The position numbers and the translations under genes were made by a program. Below the pieces are notes generated by a model. The model was not told where the DNA came from. It searched no databases and saw nothing but the letters and a program-made list of their open reading frames with translations. This document shows, piece by piece, positions 7,404 through 11,890 of a stretch of 11,890 nucleotides of DNA. This stretch comes from Desulfuromonadales bacterium C00003107 (GTDB lineage: Bacteria > Desulfobacterota > Desulfuromonadia > Desulfuromonadales > Syntrophotaleaceae), in contig MAXT01000027.1 of the NCBI GenBank assembly GCA_001751225.1, positions 1 to 11,890 on the forward strand, given 5' to 3'. Numbering within the stretch: the first letter of the stretch is position 1; the number at the start of each line of letters is the position of its first letter.

Positions 7404-7472
7404 GCGATAGTTTTGATCCGGATGTACGCTGCAGAATTTGAAATTTATTTTGAAAGATGATGAGGAGGATTT

Positions 7473-9437
7473 ATGAAACACAGATTTATTGCGGTTTTGG
7501 CTGCATTGGCCATGCTGGGTGGAACTGTCGGTCTAGCGTCGGCTGCCGATGACGGCGTTTATCGTCTCGGTGAGGTTGTTGTCTCAGGCCAGGAGTCTGG
7601 TGTTGAGGCCATCGGCACTACCCACAAGGTGACCGCCGAAGAAATCGAAAAACGTGGCGCACGTACCCTTGATGAGGCTATCAACCTGCTGCCGGGCGTG
7701 TCGGTCCGTGTAGGTGGTGACGGTACTCCGCGTATCGATATTCGCGGTCTGCGTACTCGTCACATCAAGCTGTTGCTTAACGGTACCCCTTTCAACAGCA
7801 CTTACGATGGTCAGTTTGATCCGTCATTAATTTCGGTGGAGAATATTGCCGAGGTTAGCGTCACCACCGGTGGCGGCTCTGAACTGTACGGTTCGGGCGG
7901 CAATGCCGGGGTTATCAATATCATCACAAAGAAGGGCGGCCAAGGCTTCAACGGTTCTGCGGGGGTCGAACTCGGCGAAGTTGATGCCAGCCTGCTGCGG
8001 GCCACTGCCGGTTACGGGACGGAAAAGTACGATTTCTTCGTCAGCGGCAGCATCTACGATCGTGATGCCTTCCGGATGTCAAACCATTTCAGTGAGGAAA
8101 AGTATGAAGATGGTGACGACCGGGAAAACAGCGACCGCGAGCGCCAAACCTTGTTCTTCAATGTGGGTTACCAGCCCACCGATGCGACCCTGTTGGGTGT
8201 AACCTTCAGCGCCATCAATGGCGAGCGGGGCAAGCCGCCGGTCGTCTACGACAACAAAGAAGACGATTTCGCAAAATCGGTAAAATATGAAAGAGAAGAT
8301 GATGCCGACGAATTCAACGTACAGGTGGCTGCCAGCCACGATTTCGCCGGACCGTTGAGCGTCAAGGGCTGGGTCTATTACAATAGTCTCGACCTGGAAG
8401 AGAATGGCTATGATGATGACACTTATTCCAGCCAGACCAAAAGCAAATCCTATAGCTATGATTCAGAGACTGAAATTTCTGGGGCCAATCTGCAACTGCG
8501 TTACGATTTAGAACGTTTCGGAGCTGTGACTGTAGGAGGTATGTTCGAGGATAATCAGTGGGAAGTTGATGGGTATGAAGTCGGCAAAAGCAAGACGACC
8601 CTGGTGGACGAAAAAGAAGACTTCCAACTCTATTCGGCAAGCATGGAGTATGTAGTTTCCCCCGTGGACAAGCTCGGTGTGGTCCTCGGTGCTGGCGCCC
8701 ACTGGCAGGATCGCGACGGCAAGGACGAGGATGATTATTCTTACCTGATCGGCCTGACCTACAATCTGCGTGAAGGGACCCGCCTCAAGACCTCCCACAC
8801 CCGCAAGGTGCGCTTCCCCACCCTGAAAAACCTTTACGATCCCGAAGATGGCAATCCTGAACTGGAGGCCGAGATTACCCGCAGTTACGAGGCTGGCGTG
8901 GAGCAGCAGATCCCGGCCAAAACCCTGCTGTCGGTGACCGGATTCTATATCGAAACTGAAGATTTCATCGAAAAGGTCGATCCCGATCCTTTGGTGCGGA
9001 ACTACGACGAGTACGAGTTCTACGGTGTGGAAGTCGCGGCAGAAAATCGCTATTTCGACCGTCTGTTCCTCAGAGCCAGCTACTCTTACTTGAAAAGTGA
9101 AGACAAAAGCGATGATGCCGACCGTGACGAGTTGCAGAATCGGCCCGAACACAAGATCACCCTCGAGTCGACCTATAATCTTCCCTGGGGCATGACCGCT
9201 TACGGTTCTGCTCTGTATGTTACCGACAACTACTACTACAGTCGCACCACTCCCATGGAGCAGGCAAAACTGTCGGATTATGTTGTTGTCGATTTCAAAC
9301 TCAACAAGTCGGCTGCCAACGGCGCCATCGATCTTTATCTTGGTGTCGATAACATGTTCGACGAGGACTACGAGCAGAGCTACGGTTTCCCCCTGGCCGG
9401 TCGTACCTTCTATGGCGGCGCAACCTGGAAGTTTTAA
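7473..9437 (+). CDS. TonB-dependent outer-membrane receptor
   Basis: This is a 654-residue TonB-dependent receptor, an energised outer-membrane gate that imports scarce metals or metal chelates using TonB-ExbB-ExbD. Residues 1-25 are a Sec signal peptide (cut near ASA-A). GEVVVSG (33-39) is the TonB box. The plug spans about 45-155: ITAEEI-like VTAEEIEKRG, LLPGVSVRV, IDIRGLRTRHIKLLLNG, and VINIITKKG near its end. The remainder is a beta barrel ending in an aromatic residue (TFYGGATWKF), as needed for outer-membrane assembly. Several predicted loops are strongly acidic (about 207-222, 260-280, 307-333, 412-422, 541-553). The ATG has GAGGAGG 4 bases upstream. Divergence from the TupA-like gene and a ModE-like operator on its promoter suggest a molybdenum or tungsten species as cargo, but the substrate cannot be read from the sequence; cobalamin, siderophore or nickel cargo remain alternatives. 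Confidence 0.95.
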   Translation: MKHRFIAVLAALAMLGGTVGLASAADDGVYRLGEVVVSGQESGVEAIGTTHKVTAEEIEKRGARTLDEAINLLPGVSVRVGGDGTPRIDIRGLRTRHIKLLLNGTPFNSTYDGQFDPSLISVENIAEVSVTTGGGSELYGSGGNAGVINIITKKGGQGFNGSAGVELGEVDASLLRATAGYGTEKYDFFVSGSIYDRDAFRMSNHFSEEKYEDGDDRENSDRERQTLFFNVGYQPTDATLLGVTFSAINGERGKPPVVYDNKEDDFAKSVKYEREDDADEFNVQVAASHDFAGPLSVKGWVYYNSLDLEENGYDDDTYSSQTKSKSYSYDSETEISGANLQLRYDLERFGAVTVGGMFEDNQWEVDGYEVGKSKTTLVDEKEDFQLYSASMEYVVSPVDKLGVVLGAGAHWQDRDGKDEDDYSYLIGLTYNLREGTRLKTSHTRKVRFPTLKNLYDPEDGNPELEAEITRSYEAGVEQQIPAKTLLSVTGFYIETEDFIEKVDPDPLVRNYDEYEFYGVEVAAENRYFDRLFLRASYSYLKSEDKSDDADRDELQNRPEHKITLESTYNLPWGMTAYGSALYVTDNYYYSRTTPMEQAKLSDYVVVDFKLNKSAANGAIDLYLGVDNMFDEDYEQSYGFPLAGRTFYGGATWKF

Positions 9438-9458
9438 TCGAAAATCGCATGTTTAGGT

Positions 9459-9504
9459 AAAAATTACGGCCGGACCCCATTAAGGGTGTCCGGCCGTTTT
9501 GTTT
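9459..9504. terminator. Bidirectional rho-independent terminator between the TonB receptor and larC genes
   Basis: ACGGCCGGAC (9466-9475) and GTCCGGCCGT (9488-9497) form a perfect 10-bp GC-rich stem around a 12-base loop. TTTTGTTT follows on the plus strand (9497-9504), and AAAAATT precedes it (9459-9465), which reads as AATTTTT on the minus strand. It therefore ends both the receptor transcript, whose stop is 28 bp upstream, and the converging larC transcript, whose stop is 45 bp away. Confidence 0.9.
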
Positions 9505-9542
9505 CTAGAATGAGGCAATGTTGTAAATGGGATCTTAAAGGA

Positions 9543-10721
9543 TCAATTCTTGTTCGCCGATTGGATGGCTCGTTCCACCAGTCGGTAGATTTCAGGCAAT
9601 GGCTGGCCGCTATCCATTGCCAGTTGTCGGCAGCTCTCAAATTCCGGCACCGTGCGAAGTCGCTGCTCTCCCTCGTAAAAGTGTTTAACCTGCGCCGTGC
9701 CAAGGGGGGTGGTTACCATAGCCGGTTCGCTGCGCAGCTTGTAGCGGCGCGACTCCTGCCAACGGACTCCGGCAGCGCTGCTTTCCCGCAAGATGATCCG
9801 TGCCAGTTGTTCGGATAAATGGGGTGGGGCGATAACGGTCAGGGCCAGCCCAGGTCGATTCTTTTTCATCTGCAAGGCGCTGTAACCCACGTCGAAAGCA
9901 CCGGCGGACAGCAGGCTGTCCATCAAGACGCCGAGCCACTCAGGGTTAGCGTCGTCAAGGTGGCTTTCGAGAATTGTCACCCGGTCCTGGTCGAGAGTTT
10001 CTTCAACTTCTGCTTCACCGAGAAGGCCCCGTAGCAGGTTAGGTCGGTCGGTCTGCTCTCGCTCGCCGGCCCCGTAGCCGACGGTTTCCAGAGTCATGGC
10101 CGGCATGGTTTCAAAAGAAGCAATTTCGGCAGCGATAGCGGCTCCGGTGGGGGTGACCAATTCGACTTCGGCACGATCCTCGATTATCGGCAGGCCGCGA
10201 AGAATCTCCAGGGTGGCCGGGGCTGGCAGGGGAAAGTTACCGTGAGCACAGCCTACCGTGCCGCGGGTCATCGGCAGGGGGGCGCAGACGACACGCGGAT
10301 TGCCCAGTAGATGTAAACCGATGGCGGCACCGACAATGTCGATGATGGAGTCGAGGGCGCCGACTTCGTGAAAATGAACCGCTTCCAGAGCCACGCCATG
10401 AATCTTGGCTTCCGCTTCGCCGATGCGGCGGAAGATGCGGCGCGCCAGTTCCCTGGTCTCTGTAGCCAGGGCACTGTCCGCCAGCATGCGGTCGATGTCG
10501 CGCCAGGTTCGGTGATGGTGCTGTTCTTCGCAGTGCACGGTCAGCTTGCTGCCGGTGATGGCTTGACGTTGGACTTTCTTCAGCTCCAGGTGGTAGCCGT
10601 CCACGGGCAACTTTTTTAACTCTGATTCAAGGTCGGCCAGGGGCAGGCCCAGATCGAGCAGCAGGCCGAGAAACATATCGCCGGAAATGCCGGAGAAGGT
10701 ATCGAGGAACAGGGTTTTCAT
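9543..10721 (-). CDS. larC: Nickel-pincer cofactor biosynthesis protein LarC (DUF111)
   Basis: LarC is the CTP-dependent nickel insertase that completes the nickel-pincer nucleotide cofactor used by LarA lactate racemase and related racemases/epimerases. The 392-residue protein is full length and in one frame. It starts MKTLFLDTFSGISGDMFLG, as the family does, and carries a short His run CEEQHHH (64-70), VHFHEVGALDSIIDIVG (115-131), PLPAPATLEIL (164-174), LVTPTGAAI (188-196), GYGAGE (215-220) and ESHLDDANPEWLG (252-264). In Lactobacillus plantarum the protein is split and made through programmed frameshifting; no such break is seen here. Its ATG overlaps the larB stop by 4 bp (ATGA), so the two are cotranslated. 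The ribosome site is weak (GGAA), which fits coupling. larE and larA are not in the window. Confidence 0.94.
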   Translation of the reverse strand: MKTLFLDTFSGISGDMFLGLLLDLGLPLADLESELKKLPVDGYHLELKKVQRQAITGSKLTVHCEEQHHHRTWRDIDRMLADSALATETRELARRIFRRIGEAEAKIHGVALEAVHFHEVGALDSIIDIVGAAIGLHLLGNPRVVCAPLPMTRGTVGCAHGNFPLPAPATLEILRGLPIIEDRAEVELVTPTGAAIAAEIASFETMPAMTLETVGYGAGEREQTDRPNLLRGLLGEAEVEETLDQDRVTILESHLDDANPEWLGVLMDSLLSAGAFDVGYSALQMKKNRPGLALTVIAPPHLSEQLARIILRESSAAGVRWQESRRYKLRSEPAMVTTPLGTAQVKHFYEGEQRLRTVPEFESCRQLAMDSGQPLPEIYRLVERAIQSANKN

Positions 10722-11476
10722 GATGGGTTCCGTCGGTTAATGCGGGCGGCGGCGCATGCGGCACCGAAGCCGTTGTCGATATTGACTACAGTCACACCGC
10801 TGGCACAGGAGTTAAGCATGCCGAGCAGGGCAGCGATGCCGCCGAAACTAGCCCCGTAGCCGACCGAGGTCGGCACGGCGATGACTGGTGTTGCCACCAG
10901 GCCTCCGATCACCGAAGGCAGAGCCCCTTCCATGCCGGCCACTACGATTAAAACCTCTGCGCTGCGAAGCAATTCCAGCCGGTCGAACAGACGGTGAATG
11001 CCTGCTACCCCGACATCGACGAGCTCTTCCACCTCGTTGCCGAGCATTCGCGCGGTTACGGCAGCTTCCCGAGCTACGGGCAGGTCGGAGGTGCCGGCAC
11101 AGACTACCAGAATTTTGCCTCGGCCAACGATCTCGATGGGGCTCTGCACCTGGGAGAAGGTTCGCGCTTCGCTGTCATAACAGCCTTGAGGGAATTCGCT
11201 CAACAGCTGCTCAGCCTTGCTTTCATCGAGGCGGGTAACCAGCACGTTGCTATTGCGGCGAACCATAGCGCCGACGATGGTGATTATCTGTGCCGCCGTC
11301 TTGCTGGCGCCAAGAATCGTCTCCGGGGTGCCTTGACGCAGCTGCCGGTGGTGGTCGAGGCAAGCAATGTCGAGGTTCTCGTAGGGCAGGGTGGCCAGTC
11401 GCTTCATTCCGTCTTCAACGGAGAGTCTGCCGTTGCTGAGATCCTCAAGCAGTATTTTCAGGTCATTGGGATTCAT
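10718..11476 (-). CDS. larB: Nickel-pincer cofactor biosynthesis protein LarB
   Basis: LarB carboxylates the pyridinium ring of nicotinate adenine dinucleotide and hydrolyses the phosphoanhydride, giving pyridinium-3,5-biscarboxylate mononucleotide, the first step toward the nickel-pincer cofactor. The 252-residue cytoplasmic protein has a variable N-terminal half and a PurE/AIR-carboxylase-like C-terminal domain with CAGTSDLPVAREA (126-138), DVGVAGIHRLFD (154-165), GMEGALPSVIGGL (181-193), PTSVGYGASFGG (202-213) and LNSCASGVTVVNIDNGFGAA (221-240). The cysteine at 224 fits the family's conserved catalytic cysteine (from memory). The ATG at 11474-11476 gives the normal family N-terminus (MNPNDLKILLEDLSNG) but has only a weak GAG upstream. 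It lies 83 bp after a DRTGG-like gene and overlaps larC by 4 bp. Confidence 0.94.
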   Translation of the reverse strand: MNPNDLKILLEDLSNGRLSVEDGMKRLATLPYENLDIACLDHHRQLRQGTPETILGASKTAAQIITIVGAMVRRNSNVLVTRLDESKAEQLLSEFPQGCYDSEARTFSQVQSPIEIVGRGKILVVCAGTSDLPVAREAAVTARMLGNEVEELVDVGVAGIHRLFDRLELLRSAEVLIVVAGMEGALPSVIGGLVATPVIAVPTSVGYGASFGGIAALLGMLNSCASGVTVVNIDNGFGAACAAARINRRNPS

Positions 11477-11559
11477 GAAAACTCGCGGAAAGAGTAGCCT
11501 GGTCGCTCGGTCCAGAGCTCAAAGCGTTCGATTGTGAATACATGCTGCTGGGCTGACGG

Positions 11560-11890
11560 TTAAAAAATTGCGTCGATGGCTTCAAAGTCCAGTTCGGTTT
11601 CGGCCAGGGATTGCAACAAGCTGATTTTCTGACGGTCCTCGGCATCGATTTTGGCGACGTCGTTGGCTATGGTGGAGAAGACTTCCCCACTGCTGTAGCT
11701 TTCGGCTCGCATATAGGGGATCTGGCTGCGGTCGAGAATTTGCTGGGTGACTTTGGAAATGGGAAGCAGGCCGGGGATCACCAGCCCGGCAATCTTGTTC
11801 CGGTAGTCCGGAATGTTGTAAAGGGCCGCCATGGTGACCAGCAGTTCGTTGCGGGTACTGGTGACGATCAGCAAAGAGGATTCTTTCAGG
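11560..11890 (-). CDS. C-terminal part of a probable DRTGG-domain protein (phosphotransacetylase/BioD-like), cut by window edge
   Basis: This frame is open from the right edge to a TAA at 11560-11562, about 109 residues, with no start inside the window that must be used. The visible part has a hydrophobic strand (SSLLIVTSTRNELLVTMAAL), then KIAGLVIPGLLP, IPYMRAESYSSGEVFSTI, and a tail KIDAEDRQKISLLQSLAETELDFEAI. This strand-helix pattern and the I-AGLV-GLLP / IPYM--E-Y---EV / D--KI--L-------D---I spacing resemble the DRTGG domain found in phosphotransacetylase regulatory regions and in BioD/CobQ-like ATPase fusions. The N-terminal part needed to decide the family is missing. Its 83-bp distance to larB allows, but does not prove, cotranscription with larBC. 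Confidence 0.6.
   Translation of the reverse strand, partial: LKESSLLIVTSTRNELLVTMAALYNIPDYRNKIAGLVIPGLLPISKVTQQILDRSQIPYMRAESYSSGEVFSTIANDVAKIDAEDRQKISLLQSLAETELDFEAIDAIF

Larger units (their letters stand above)
7165..7472. other. Divergent regulatory region between the binding-protein and receptor genes
   Basis: This 308-bp stretch holds no credible gene. Its contents are the leaders and Shine-Dalgarno sites of both flanking genes (AAGGAG at 7172-7177 on minus, GAGGAGG at 7462-7468 on plus), one strong and one weak promoter, two ModE-like inverted repeats whose centres are 128 bp apart, and a small palindrome at 7281-7293. It is AT-richer than the coding DNA on either side. No known riboswitch structure was recognised in either leader (about 90 and 80 bases). 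Confidence 0.8.

Noticed and set aside
7395-7472. Riboswitch (cobalamin or molybdenum cofactor) in the receptor leader
   Set aside because: The leader is only about 78 bases, lacks any recognisable conserved box, and is AT-rich near the ribosome site without a long stem.
7254-7481. 75-codon minus-strand frame in the divergent intergenic region
   Set aside because: It covers both promoters and the ModE-like sites, starts inside the receptor gene, and its translation has no recognisable features.
8508-9152. Open frame of 214 codons on the minus strand inside the TonB receptor gene
   Set aside because: It is a shadow of the receptor's reading frame with no family signature and no plausible ribosome site.

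Overview
The window looks like part of a Gram-negative, fairly GC-rich bacterial chromosome, probably a Desulfuromonadota member (Geobacter/Desulfuromonas/Pelobacter relatives). The reasons are a PilT-family ATPase gene lying between recA and recX followed by alaS, a TonB-dependent outer-membrane receptor, and nickel-pincer cofactor genes. The lineage is inferred from gene order and protein style, not from a database search.

Region 1 (1-6180, all minus strand) is a tightly packed run read right to left: pgpA, cinA, thpR, recA, a pilT paralogue, recX, then alaS cut by the left edge. A sigma70-type promoter can be read just upstream of pgpA (6152-6180). Gene junctions are 4-bp or 14-bp overlaps or very short gaps, so pgpA to recX is probably one transcript. 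It mixes phospholipid synthesis, NAD salvage/competence-associated CinA, RNA 2',3'-cyclic phosphodiesterase, recombination and pilus retraction. A 149-bp gap with a 79-bp imperfect palindrome separates recX from alaS.

Region 2 (6220-9504) is the most interesting part. A TupA-like periplasmic substrate-binding protein (minus) and a TonB-dependent receptor (plus) are divergently transcribed from a 308-bp intergenic region. That region carries two sites of the form CGTTAT-N12-ATARCG, the geometry of the molybdate-responsive ModE operator. One covers the -10 of a good sigma70 promoter for the receptor; the other lies over the probable promoter of the binding protein. This suggests a molybdenum/tungsten-regulated uptake module with a dedicated outer-membrane gate. 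The binding protein lacks the TTTS oxyanion motif of classical TupA and no ABC permease or ATPase gene is adjacent. The module is bounded by terminator-like hairpins on both sides.

Region 3 (9543-11890, minus strand) holds larC and larB, overlapping by 4 bp, for the nickel-pincer nucleotide cofactor of LarA-type racemases/epimerases. It is preceded by the C-terminal part of a probable DRTGG-domain protein cut by the right edge. larC converges on the TonB receptor gene, with a shared bidirectional terminator between them.
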